DNA of 13,220 nt from Akkermansiaceae bacterium (GCA_023301335.1 JALZVA010000148.1:1-13220), one strand, 5' to 3'. Shown: positions 1 to 6,814, counted from the first letter of the stretch. The notes: a model not told the origin generated them from the letters alone. A program made the numbers and translations.

Positions 1-1895
1 GCGGCAGAGTTTGAACTTATTCCGGGAACGCCATTAGCAGAAGACACAAAAAGCTCTCCTGTAGTGACATCAAAAAATCCTCTAGCTCCACTTGGCAAAC
101 CAGAAAGAATAAAATTCTCAAATCCACTCTCTACTCCGACCCCGACGATGTCGCTTGCATTATTAATCAAAGGGAAAATATTAACTATGCCTAAATCACT
201 TCCTGCAGCGAAACTAAAATCTAGTGTCGAACCACTTCCTAATGTTACATCACCTCCGTTGGCATTTAGGAGTAATGATAACTGGGCTGGCCCTGTAGCC
301 GTAGTTTGAATTGTTCCTCCGGAGAATGTGTTTGTACTTAAAATACCATTTCCTGATACAGTTCCTCCAGAAGCTATATAGCTATCTATGGTTAAATCCC
401 CATTCAACCTGAGTGTTCCTTCATTGCTCACACTGGCTGAAGAGCTTAAACCATTTACGCTAACAGCAAGAGTTCCTCCACTGACAGCCACTGAGTCAGC
501 AGCGGAAGTCCCAGCAAGTTGCACATTTCCACTCGTTACCTCAAGGGCACCCGCTCCTAAGTTAGCAGTCACTAGAGCGCCGTCACTTAGCGTGTAGGTC
601 GAGGCCGTTAATGTCCCAGATCCGTTTAAAACACCGCCAGCAGATTCATAGCTATCTATTGTATCATCGCCAAAAATTGTGACCGTCGATTCATTAGATA
701 GAGCAATAGAGTCTCCGAAACCGTCCGCCACAGAAGTCAATACCCCAGAAGTGACATTTACATCTGTTTGAATTGAGCCCAGGTTTTCCACTGTCCCTAA
801 TCCCTCCAGATTAAGTGCCCCGCCCCCAATAACTGTCGTATTGAATGTCGCTGTATCACCGGCATTAGTTACTATAACACTAGCTCCGCCACTGGTAATA
901 TCAATCGTTCCCCCTGTCAGGTTATAGCCATCAACTTCAAACACTAGTAATGAAGGATTTACCACGCCTGCGATCGTAACCGTTGAGCCTATTCCCGTGA
1001 AATTTGCAGTGGCTCGATTCGTGAAATTGCTATTAGATGTTCCCTCTTCATTGACCCAGTTATTGTTAGTCCTATCCCATACTCCGTCTGCGGCATCGAT
1101 ACTGCCATTAGATGTTGTATTTCCCGCATCCCAAAACAATTCATCCTCAACAAGGAAATTTACCTGATAACCTATGTCCTCAAAAGATCCCAGCGTCACA
1201 TCAGAGATGAATAGGCTTCCCGAAAGACTTCCTGTAAGGAGTTCGTCATCGAGTGATTCGCCAAAATAGTCAGTATCGGGATTGATTCCTACTAGGCCAG
1301 TCCCTTCATCCCAATGCGCATTAGCTGTCCCAGGACCTCCTTCACTTTCAACAGGAACAAATGTTGCATCAGGGTCAAAATCTCTCTGAAATCGTTCTAA
1401 TGCACTAGCACCAGTGTATTGAAAAGAGTCATTTACATAAACTCCGTTAGCCTCCCACAAAGTACCTATTCCTAAAACGTGTCCCAGCTCATGTAAAATC
1501 ACGCCTGCAAAGTCACCGCTCTGCTCCAGAGCGTTCACATCTGCAATGTCAAACTCCATGATACCTGATGAGGCAAATACAAAGCCCCCTGAATTAACTA
1601 CAGTAGTTGGCCCAGCTTGGCCAAGAACACCACCGGCTCCGTCAATTGCAGGAGCAGACGCTGTGACCACAATTGAATCTGGACCTGTGACACCCTCAGC
1701 ATAATCTACCAAAAGGGATTCCCATGTCGCTTCGGCATCAAAGAACGCTTGAGCCTGCGAATCGGAGAACCCACTTCCTCCAACACCTCCTCCCCCGATA
1801 TCACTAAACTGTATTTGGATATCTACCATAGCTACTGATAAGCTCACCGAACTCATCAATGCTGCTGTCGTTAGAAAAAATTTATTCATTTTCAT
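1..1895 (-). CDS. secreted leishmanolysin-like zinc metalloprotease with beta-strand repeat region (3' end beyond window)
   Basis: The reading frame is open from the ATG at 1895 to the left edge (631 codons, no stop), so the C-terminus is missing. Residues 1-22 form a signal peptide (MKMNKFF start, hydrophobic core, probable cleavage after A22). HELGHVLGIGTLW at 135-147 is the zinc site, with H135 and H139 as ligands and E136 as catalytic base. GGPGTANAHW ending at W195 supplies the likely third ligand, H194. This layout matches bacterial leishmanolysin-like (M8-type) proteases, whose Met-turn reads ELMTG; here residues 218-222 read ELLTG, so the Met is Leu. From about residue 250 (FWDAG, then NNNW) the protein becomes Gly/Ser/Thr/Asn-rich with motifs such as TIDSY and SGGT, typical of autotransporter-associated beta-strand repeats. 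It probably acts outside the cell or at the surface. I chose the 1895 start over M3 (1889) because a G7 tract lies 8 bases upstream. A C-terminal sorting signal or autotransporter barrel is likely but not visible. Metalloprotease call: high. Repeat-family name: moderate. Confidence 0.9.
   Translation of the reverse strand, partial: MKMNKFFLTTAALMSSVSLSVAMVDIQIQFSDIGGGGVGGSGFSDSQAQAFFDAEATWESLLVDYAEGVTGPDSIVVTASAPAIDGAGGVLGQAGPTTVVNSGGFVFASSGIMEFDIADVNALEQSGDFAGVILHELGHVLGIGTLWEANGVYVNDSFQYTGASALERFQRDFDPDATFVPVESEGGPGTANAHWDEGTGLVGINPDTDYFGESLDDELLTGSLSGSLFISDVTLGSFEDIGYQVNFLVEDELFWDAGNTTSNGSIDAADGVWDRTNNNWVNEEGTSNSNFTNRATANFTGIGSTVTIAGVVNPSLLVFEVDGYNLTGGTIDITSGGASVIVTNAGDTATFNTTVIGGGALNLEGLGTVENLGSIQTDVNVTSGVLTSVADGFGDSIALSNESTVTIFGDDTIDSYESAGGVLNGSGTLTASTYTLSDGALVTANLGAGALEVTSGNVQLAGTSAADSVAVSGGTLAVSVNGLSSSASVSNEGTLRLNGDLTIDSYIASGGTVSGNGILSTNTFSGGTIQTTATGPAQLSLLLNANGGDVTLGSGSTLDFSFAAGSDLGIVNIFPLINNASDIVGVGVESGFENFILSGLPSGARGFFDVTTGELFVSSANGVPGISSNSA
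378..389 (-). repeat. coding repeat encoding IDSY, copy 2
   Basis: The 12-base word ATAGCTATCTAT occurs here and again, identically and in frame, at 648-659. Both copies sit inside TIDSY motifs of the metalloprotease C-terminal region (residues 502-506 here). The 270-base distance gives a 90-residue protein period. The flanking residues GGTVSGNGILS here and GGVLNGSGTLT in the other copy align, so this is a diverged internal protein repeat rather than a mobile DNA repeat. Confidence 0.6.
648..659 (-). repeat. coding repeat encoding IDSY, copy 1
   Basis: This is the partner of the word at 378-389, exactly 270 bases away and in the same frame (residues 412-416, TIDSY). Together they show that the passenger region is built from diverged units of about 90 residues, as expected for a stacked beta-strand (beta-helix-like) structure. 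Confidence 0.6.
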
Positions 1896-1903
1896 GATTA
1901 ATA

Positions 1904-1910
1904 CCCCCCC
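1904..1910 (-). promoter_or_regulatory. G7 tract in Shine-Dalgarno position of the metalloprotease gene
   Basis: Seven consecutive G on the minus strand lie 8 bases upstream of the ATG at 1895. The spacing fits a ribosome binding site, and the tract decides the start. No other gene in the window has a comparable purine-rich SD. A homopolymer of this length can also slip during replication; that it modulates translation is inference only. Confidence 0.5.
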
Positions 1911-1931
1911 ATATTTCATAATCTGTCAAGA

Positions 1932-1960
1932 ATTAGATCCATATATTTCACAAGGACCAA
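1932..1960 (-). promoter_or_regulatory. possible sigma-70-like promoter of the metalloprotease gene
   Basis: Read on the minus strand, TTGGTC (1960-1955) is followed after 17 bases by TCTAAT (1937-1932). The -10 box matches the consensus at 5 of 6 positions and the -35 box at 3 of 6. It would give a leader of about 30 bases containing the G7 tract. A better -35 match, TTGACA (1929-1924), has no good -10 at the right distance. Weak, inspection-only evidence. Confidence 0.22.
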
Positions 1961-2203
1961 AATTTCATAAAAACTTTTAGATAGAATCCCTCCATTTAAC
2001 TAATATCAATAGATATTTAATACCTTCATCTTAGCTGAAGACTAGAAAACCATGTTTGTAGTCACCTCCCACCATTTTTCATACCACATGGTGATAGTAA
2101 CTCAGGAGAAGCTAGTAATTTAGAGGAGATTAGTAGCTCTGACGCCACTCCAACAGTTAACATGCAGCCCTAACAGGAATATCAATTACAAATACTTGCA
2201 ATA

Positions 2204-2222
2204 CGTTCGAAACTTTCGAACG
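2204..2222. repeat. perfect 8-bp inverted repeat (hairpin or operator-like dyad)
   Basis: CGTTCGAA (2204-2211) and TTCGAACG (2215-2222) are perfect reverse complements around a 3-base centre. No T-run follows on either strand, so it is not a classic intrinsic terminator. It lies 51 bases past the stop of the DUF1802 gene and about 310 bases before the metalloprotease start. It could be a protein-binding dyad or part of a 3' RNA structure. Confidence 0.55.
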
Positions 2223-2226
2223 ACTA

Positions 2227-2259
2227 GAATTGAATGGCCATCTATATGGCCACGAATTC
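2227..2259. repeat. interrupted inverted repeat (hairpin) next to the first dyad
   Basis: The outer arms GAATT (2227-2231) and AATTC (2255-2259) and the inner arms TGGCCAT (2235-2241) and ATGGCCA (2246-2252) form a 12-bp stem with a small internal loop and a CTAT loop. It sits 14 bases beyond the DUF1802 stop, where a minus-strand transcript could fold it. Together with the 2204-2222 dyad it may end or stabilise that transcript, but no U-tract is present. Confidence 0.5.
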
Positions 2260-2272
2260 ATCTACAATTTTT

Positions 2273-2758
2273 TTATAATGGAGGATCCGGGAGCTCTAGC
2301 CAGCTTCTACATCCTCCATATTTTTTTTCGTAGGATAGGACCCAGGGTTTCTCCAATTTTTGTACAGATAATTCAGCGATGTGAATACTCCCTGTATGCA
2401 TTCCTTTTCCCTCCCAATCGAAGCGATCTCTAATTGTCTGCTCCGTCCAAATGTGGCGATCTTGGTAAGCTAAAACTTCTTCCCATGTGGTTAAGGTCAC
2501 AGCTTTAGTAGCCTTACACAAAAACTTAATTTCCACAGCATCTCCGACCTGCCATTCAGATCTTACAGGTGCACTGCCTTCTGTCACGTAATCTTCTTGT
2601 GCATGAAACAAGGTTGGAAAAAGGTAGAAATTTTTATGTTTAAAAGAGAATCCTTCACGTCCTTCATGTATCCCCCCTTTTCTAAAAATCACATCTTGGC
2701 GGCCATTCCCTATGGCTTCACACACCACATCCCATTCTTTAAATCCATTTACTGGCAT
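2273..2758 (-). CDS. DUF1802 family protein
   Basis: This is a 161-residue cytoplasmic protein with no signal peptide or membrane segment. I recognise the DUF1802 pattern: KEWDVVCEAIGNGRQ (7-21), then an RKGGIHE core (26-32), then FYLFPTLFHAQ (44-54), which is the conserved Tyr/Leu-Pro-Thr and His/Gln segment of the family. The family has no established function. It occurs in cyanobacteria, planctomycetes and verrucomicrobia. The length is normal and the C-terminus is rich in aromatic residues. The start at 2758 is the only Met before the conserved core. No SD precedes it (the upstream bases are pyrimidine-rich), which is usual in this window. It is transcribed divergently from the L,D-transpeptidase across 72 AT-rich bases and appears to be a single-gene unit. 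Confidence 0.8.
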   Translation of the reverse strand: MPVNGFKEWDVVCEAIGNGRQDVIFRKGGIHEGREGFSFKHKNFYLFPTLFHAQEDYVTEGSAPVRSEWQVGDAVEIKFLCKATKAVTLTTWEEVLAYQDRHIWTEQTIRDRFDWEGKGMHTGSIHIAELSVQKLEKPWVLSYEKKYGGCRSWLELPDPPL

Positions 2759-2830
2759 AGAAATAGACTAAATCAATATGCGCCATTCTCCAAGCTTGAT
2801 TTTTATTCATTTGAACACTAATTTACATCC
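2759..2830. promoter_or_regulatory. divergent promoter region between DUF1802 and L,D-transpeptidase genes
   Basis: These 72 AT-rich bases must hold the promoters of two divergent genes. On the plus strand TTGATT (2796-2801) is followed after 17 bases by TAATTT (2819-2824). That would start transcription near the GTG itself, giving a leaderless or very short-leader message. The -10 match is poor (3 of 6). No clear minus-strand promoter is visible. Confidence 0.25.
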
Positions 2831-3955
2831 GTGACTAGGATATCATATGCTCTTTCTTTGTTGTTTTTTCTTTCACTCACGCAGTCAACTCTTGCAGAAC
2901 TTAGTGAGCAACGAACTAATACGCTCAAGCTTCAACTATTTTTAAATACGCATGACTTTGCTACAGGGTATTTAGATGGTAGAGCTGGGAAGTTTACCAT
3001 GCTCGCGATCCGTAATTACAACCTAAAAAATGAACGAGATCAGACTGACTTCCGCTATGCTAGGGAAGCGCAAACCGCTATTGCTGAACCTCTCATCACC
3101 ACCATCATTCCCTCATCCGCGGAAGAATTTATTAATGCTAATCTCTCCAGTGATAAAGAAGAACAAGCAGAGCTTAAATTTCTTCCTTATCGAAGCTATG
3201 CTGAATACGCTGCAGAGAGATTCCAAACCTCAGTCAGTTTCCTCAAAGAAATCAATGGTGCAAAGAAGATCAATGCCCTCGGCCCCCGTTCTGCCATTAA
3301 AGTCCCAAATGTAGAGCCCTTTCTCATTGAAAATTTGAAACATGGCCGTTCTCACAAAGCGTCAGAAGAGTTTAAGCATAGGTATCTCATCATCGATACG
3401 GAAATCAACCAACTCTTCATTTTTAAAAAAGAGTTTCTAGTACCAGCTGTGGCAAAAACGCCCGCAGAGCCCCAGCAATTTGTGGAGAGTGAAGAGGAAA
3501 TGTCAGCAAGTCTCAAATCTCCAGAGATAAGTATTGAGCAAGAGCCTGAAGTTCAGATGATTCCTGCGAAATTGTCAGATGAACAACTCTTCACAAGCCT
3601 GACCTTTAAGGACCTTATAGCTTCTTTCCCAATCACGCCAGGGAAGCCACAATTTATTAGACGCGGTTATTGGAAAATAAAGAATTCAGTCGAACTACCA
3701 GTCTGGCGCTATGATAAGTCTCTTCTCGAGACTGGGGAAATCGGAACAGAAAGCCTGCTTATCCCAGGTGGCCCTAATAATCCAGTTGGCGTGGTGTGGA
3801 ATGGACTCACAAGAAAGGGTATAGGCATTCACGGAACTTCATCTCCAGAAACAATCGGAAGATCTCAGAGCGCTGGCTGTATCCGCCTTGCTAACTGGGA
3901 CGTTATTAAGCTCACCCAGTTTGTCCGACCAGGGAATAAAGTTTGGCTACGCTAA
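2831..3955 (+). CDS. L,D-transpeptidase (YkuD domain), exported
   Basis: The product is a cysteine enzyme that cross-links peptidoglycan stem peptides or attaches proteins to them, acting in the periplasm. A signal peptide covers about residues 1-22 (TRISYALSLLFFLSL core, cleavage near LAE). Residues 33-62 resemble a peptidoglycan-binding repeat (LQLFLN through GYLDGRAGKFT). Residues 118-160 look LysM-like (YAAERFQTS, then ALGPRSAIKVPN). The YkuD domain begins at YLIIDTEINQLFIF (185-198) and ends with the catalytic signature: H334-G, then S347, G349, C350 and R352, followed by N355. Between the first strands (about 205-255) is an unusual acidic, Pro/Glu/Ser-rich insert that most YkuD domains lack. 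The start is GTG; an in-frame TAA lies 9 bases upstream and no ATG start is available. Gene symbols such as ldt, erfK or ybiS would be guesses. Confidence 0.9.
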   Translation: MTRISYALSLLFFLSLTQSTLAELSEQRTNTLKLQLFLNTHDFATGYLDGRAGKFTMLAIRNYNLKNERDQTDFRYAREAQTAIAEPLITTIIPSSAEEFINANLSSDKEEQAELKFLPYRSYAEYAAERFQTSVSFLKEINGAKKINALGPRSAIKVPNVEPFLIENLKHGRSHKASEEFKHRYLIIDTEINQLFIFKKEFLVPAVAKTPAEPQQFVESEEEMSASLKSPEISIEQEPEVQMIPAKLSDEQLFTSLTFKDLIASFPITPGKPQFIRRGYWKIKNSVELPVWRYDKSLLETGEIGTESLLIPGGPNNPVGVVWNGLTRKGIGIHGTSSPETIGRSQSAGCIRLANWDVIKLTQFVRPGNKVWLR

Positions 3956-3971
3956 ATTGCTCGTATTCTGC

Positions 3972-4017
3972 AGCTATCCTTTATTGGCAAGCCATGCCAA
4001 GTATGTTAGCTTTTTTT
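3972..4017 (+). terminator. composite stem-loop with T-run just upstream of asnS
   Basis: AGCTA (3972-3976) pairs with TAGCT (4007-4011). Inside it TTGGCA (3984-3989) pairs with TGCCAA (3995-4000) around AGCCA. Seven T follow directly (4011-4017). This looks like an intrinsic terminator for the L,D-transpeptidase, weakened by a 7/6-base internal loop. It ends 4 bases before the asnS ATG, so it may instead act as an attenuator or as part of a short asnS leader. Confidence 0.45.
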
Positions 4018-4021
4018 CAAG

Positions 4022-5389
4022 ATGCGAGTATTGATTAAAAATGCACTAGCGAGTTCTGAGGCTCAAGAAGCTATCACCATTAAAGGCTGGGTAAGAACCC
4101 GAAGAGATAACAAAGCCTTTTCTTTTCTAGAAATGAACGATGGGTCATGCTTAGCAAGTATGCAATGTATCGCAGATGTCGGGATCCCCGGCTCTGAAGA
4201 GCTCTCTAAAATGACCACAGGGGCTGCAGTCGCTATCACTGGAAAACTAGTAGCCTCTCAAGGCAAGGGACAGCAATGGGAAATCCACGCTACCTCTATA
4301 GAGCTTATTGGTGGTGCTCCGGAAGATTATCCTTTACAGAAAAAAAGGCATTCGCCCGAGTTCCTCCGTAGCATTTCCCACCTCCGACCTAGAGCAAACC
4401 TTTATGGTGCCGTGTTTAGAATGCGCTCCCGCCTAGCACGTGCTGTACACCGATTTTTCGAGGAAAAGGATTTTACTTATGTGCACACGCCCATTATCAC
4501 CGCTTCAGATTGTGAAGGTGCAGGGGAAATGTTCCGTGTGACTTCCTTGGACGCCTCGTCCGACAAGCCACAATCCTATGCCAATGATTTTTTTGACAAA
4601 GCCACCTACCTCACTGTCAGTGGCCAGTTAGAAGGAGAGGCTTTTGCTACGGCTCTTTCCAATGTCTATACGTTCGGCCCAACCTTCCGAGCTGAGAACT
4701 CTAACACCACTCGACATGCTTGTGAATTTTGGATGATTGAGCCTGAAATGGCTTTTTGTGATTTGGTAGAAGATATGGATTTGGCTGAGGAATTTGTGAA
4801 ATATTTAGTCAATGATACGCTCAAAAACCATGAAGGTGATCTGGATATTTTTAATAATTTTGTAGATAAAGACTTAGTCAACCGACTTGAGTTTGTTGCC
4901 TCTAAACCCTTCCAGCGTGTTTCTTACACAGAAGCTGTAGAGATTCTTCAAGCCTGCGGAAAAGACTTCGAGTACCCTGTCACTTGGGGAGTGAATCTCC
5001 AATCAGAGCATGAACGCTTTCTCACTGAAGAGCACTTTAAATGCCCAACTACCGTTTATGATTATCCTAAAGATGTGAAGCCCTTCTACATGAGGATAAA
5101 CGAAGACAATAAGACAGTCGCTGCGATGGATCTGCTGGTCCCAGGAATTGGAGAAATTGTCGGCGGGGCTCAGAGGGAAGAAAGGCTCGACATTCTTCAG
5201 GCGAACATGAAACAACATGGGCTTTCAGAAGAGGAATACTGGTGGTATCTAGATCTGAGAAAATATGGGAGCTGCCCACATGCAGGCTTTGGGATGGGCT
5301 TTGAGCGCATGCTAATGTTTGTCACGGGGATGAAAAACATTCGAGATGTTATCCCCTTTTCCAGGACTCCTGGAAGTTGTGAATTTTAG
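4022..5389 (+). CDS. asnS: asparaginyl-tRNA synthetase (AsnRS)
   Basis: This class IIb aminoacyl-tRNA synthetase charges tRNA-Asn with asparagine using ATP in the cytoplasm. The N-terminal OB-fold anticodon-binding domain is seen at about 17-97 (IKGWVRTRRDN, then GKLVASQGKGQQWEIHA). The catalytic core carries HTPIITASDCEGAGEMF (155-171, motif 1 region), FRAENSNTTRHACEFWMIEPE (222-242, motif 2) and GFGMGFERML (422-431, motif 3, with the ATP-binding Arg). VSGQLEGEAFA (199-209) and the C-terminal RDVIPFSRTP (441-450) are typical of AsnRS rather than AspRS. The 455-residue length is that of a complete bacterial AsnRS, and the N-terminus aligns with known family members, supporting the ATG at 4022. 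No SD is present. Direct Asn charging by this enzyme makes the amidotransferase route for Asn-tRNA unnecessary, though GatCAB could still serve Gln. Confidence 0.97.
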   Translation: MRVLIKNALASSEAQEAITIKGWVRTRRDNKAFSFLEMNDGSCLASMQCIADVGIPGSEELSKMTTGAAVAITGKLVASQGKGQQWEIHATSIELIGGAPEDYPLQKKRHSPEFLRSISHLRPRANLYGAVFRMRSRLARAVHRFFEEKDFTYVHTPIITASDCEGAGEMFRVTSLDASSDKPQSYANDFFDKATYLTVSGQLEGEAFATALSNVYTFGPTFRAENSNTTRHACEFWMIEPEMAFCDLVEDMDLAEEFVKYLVNDTLKNHEGDLDIFNNFVDKDLVNRLEFVASKPFQRVSYTEAVEILQACGKDFEYPVTWGVNLQSEHERFLTEEHFKCPTTVYDYPKDVKPFYMRINEDNKTVAAMDLLVPGIGEIVGGAQREERLDILQANMKQHGLSEEEYWWYLDLRKYGSCPHAGFGMGFERMLMFVTGMKNIRDVIPFSRTPGSCEF

Positions 5390-5394
5390 ATAAC

Positions 5395-5429
5395 AAAAAG
5401 CCCTGATTCTAAAACAATCAGGGCTTTTT
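5395..5429. terminator. bidirectional intrinsic terminator
   Basis: AAAAAGCCCTGATT (5395-5408) and AATCAGGGCTTTTT (5416-5429) form a perfect 14-bp stem around a 7-base loop. It has T-runs in both directions, between the convergent asnS (+) and M29-like (-) genes. It should end both transcripts. Confidence 0.93.
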
Positions 5430-5456
5430 AATTTAAAAGATTCTATTGAAGGTTTT

Positions 5457-6656
5457 CTAAACCTGAAGCGCTTTCATAAGGAACTCACTCGGGCGGAAGT
5501 GCTCAATCAAAATCTCAACTGATTCATCTTTATACATTCTTACCTGACTGATATCAAAGTTAGGCGTTTTATGTGGAGCAAACAAGATGTCATCATGTGT
5601 GCTGTTTTCATGCTTCTTAAACATGTCAGGGATGATGTCTCCACCTAGATGGTCATCCCGCCCAGTTGCCAAATGGCATGTTCCTAGCACCTTCTCATCT
5701 TGGATATCAGAATAAGAGACGGGGAGCACTTGGGTGCCAAAACCTAATTCTCCTAAGGTTCCAGTCATTGGGTCATCTTCAAGGCGTGCATTATGCTGAT
5801 CAATCGTTGCTTGGTCACCTTCTACAAGTGTGGCCTTAATGATATTACGATCTTTTACATCTAGGATCCCCAATGTGCCGTCTTCATATTTCATCGGGAA
5901 TTTCCCATTAGCATCACAAGGGACAAAGTAAACTTCCCCAGCTGGTAGGTTCGCTACATCAGGAGCCATTCCTCTACATAATCCGTGAGATTTTTGAGCT
6001 TCTTGCTTTTCAAGTTCTAGCCTTGAGGTAAGTGTGATCCCTCCATCGAGAACGAAATCAATCTCAATGGCATCAGCTTTTGTCATGACCTTTCTTACTT
6101 TTTCTGCATCTGCAGAAACTTCATCGTAGTTCACGGCTAAACCTGACTGAAGGATGATATCATTCATCCCGTGCATAGTAGCACCACGGAAGCCAAATTC
6201 CTTACATTTTGCAGTCAATGGAGCTGTAGCACTCCAATCCGTAATACATAGAATGATATCATAATTTGGATAGATGTCCTTATCTAAGGATAAGTGCTTT
6301 CCCTCTGAATCAAAGACATCATCTTTCATGTCTAGGTTTGATCCATTCGTGCAGTAGTAAGCATACATCTCACCGCCGGTCATTCCTAACTCCTCCATCA
6401 CACCGTTATGCAGCGCTTGGTAAAAGTTTTCATGTCCTTTTTTCTGTACACTAAATCCTTCAGCCTCTAAAAAAGCGAAGTCCTTCATCCACTTTTGTGG
6501 CTCTTCAAAATCGGTCAAGATGCACACTCTGCATCCCTGTGTGGGCTCGAATACTTGCTTCAGCAGCCGTGAAGCTGAAAACGGAGGAAATTCTCTTTTC
6601 TCGGGAGCCGACAAAATTTCATCTGATAAATAATCTGGAAGTGATAACTCTGACAT
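5457..6656 (-). CDS. M29-family (thermophilic metalloprotease-type) aminopeptidase-like protein
   Basis: The 399-residue length and two-domain layout fit family M29 (AmpS/AmpT-type) aminopeptidases, which use two metal ions to remove N-terminal residues from peptides in the cytoplasm. Metal-ligand motifs appear in order. NLPAGEVYFVP gives E241, LGELGFGT gives E303, CHLATG gives H328, and HDDILF gives H354 and D356; the spacing resembles the family. The conserved catalytic Tyr that normally lies seven residues after the first His (HxALGxxY) is absent: position 335 is Asp (TGRDDHLGG). Activity may therefore differ from canonical M29 enzymes. There is no signal peptide. The start at 6656 is the first Met of a sensible N-terminus. 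The leader lacks an SD. The gene is separated by 158 bases from the upstream MscS gene, so it is probably transcribed separately. Confidence 0.82.
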   Translation of the reverse strand: MSELSLPDYLSDEILSAPEKREFPPFSASRLLKQVFEPTQGCRVCILTDFEEPQKWMKDFAFLEAEGFSVQKKGHENFYQALHNGVMEELGMTGGEMYAYYCTNGSNLDMKDDVFDSEGKHLSLDKDIYPNYDIILCITDWSATAPLTAKCKEFGFRGATMHGMNDIILQSGLAVNYDEVSADAEKVRKVMTKADAIEIDFVLDGGITLTSRLELEKQEAQKSHGLCRGMAPDVANLPAGEVYFVPCDANGKFPMKYEDGTLGILDVKDRNIIKATLVEGDQATIDQHNARLEDDPMTGTLGELGFGTQVLPVSYSDIQDEKVLGTCHLATGRDDHLGGDIIPDMFKKHENSTHDDILFAPHKTPNFDISQVRMYKDESVEILIEHFRPSEFLMKALQV

Positions 6657-6814
6657 GCTTTGATACTACCGTGGATTTTTCATAATGCAAATGATCCTTT
6701 GTAGAAAAAAAACTCTATATTATGGTCGTAACATATTAATTACAAAAGCATTAAAATCACATGAAAATATAAGGGGTGAAAAAAACAGGTTTCATATTTT
6801 AATACGTAATCCGT
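6657..6814. other. AT-rich spacer between MscS gene and M29-like gene
   Basis: These 158 bases lie between two minus-strand genes. A run of seven T on the minus strand (6781-6787 region) follows the MscS stop by about 27 bases, but the preceding sequence forms no strong GC stem, so a terminator is only possible. The spacer should contain the promoter of the M29-like gene; none is clear. Confidence 0.35.

Larger units (their letters stand above)
1896..2272. other. intergenic region between metalloprotease and DUF1802 genes
   Basis: This is 377 bases without a credible gene. It is AT-rich and multiply stopped in all frames. It holds the G7 ribosome-binding tract and a weak promoter candidate near the metalloprotease start, and two adjacent hairpins (2204-2222 and 2227-2259) near the DUF1802 stop. 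Weaker stems (2024-2040, and CACCAT/ATGGTG at 2070-2093) are too short to call. I see no tRNA, riboswitch or small ORF with recognisable content. Confidence 0.6.

Noticed and set aside
64..597. Two short plus-strand open frames (64-309 and 388-597) rich in Pro, Leu, Ser and Thr
   Set aside because: They are antisense to the metalloprotease repeat region, whose own minus-strand frame is open across the whole stretch with a signal peptide and zinc motif. They have no recognisable domain.
1901..1929. TTGACA (1929-1924) as the -35 box of the metalloprotease promoter
   Set aside because: The -35 matches perfectly, but the -10 position at 17 bases falls on the G7/GGGTAT stretch, which is a poor match.
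2024..2093. Small stems CTTCA/TGAAG (2024-2040) and CACCAT/ATGGTG (2070-2093), considered as a possible riboswitch or RNA
   Set aside because: The stems are only five and six pairs with long loops and match no RNA family that I can recognise. They are likely chance.
2597..2821. Plus-strand frame of 74 codons
   Set aside because: It is antisense to the DUF1802 gene, which has clear family motifs, and it has no recognisable content.
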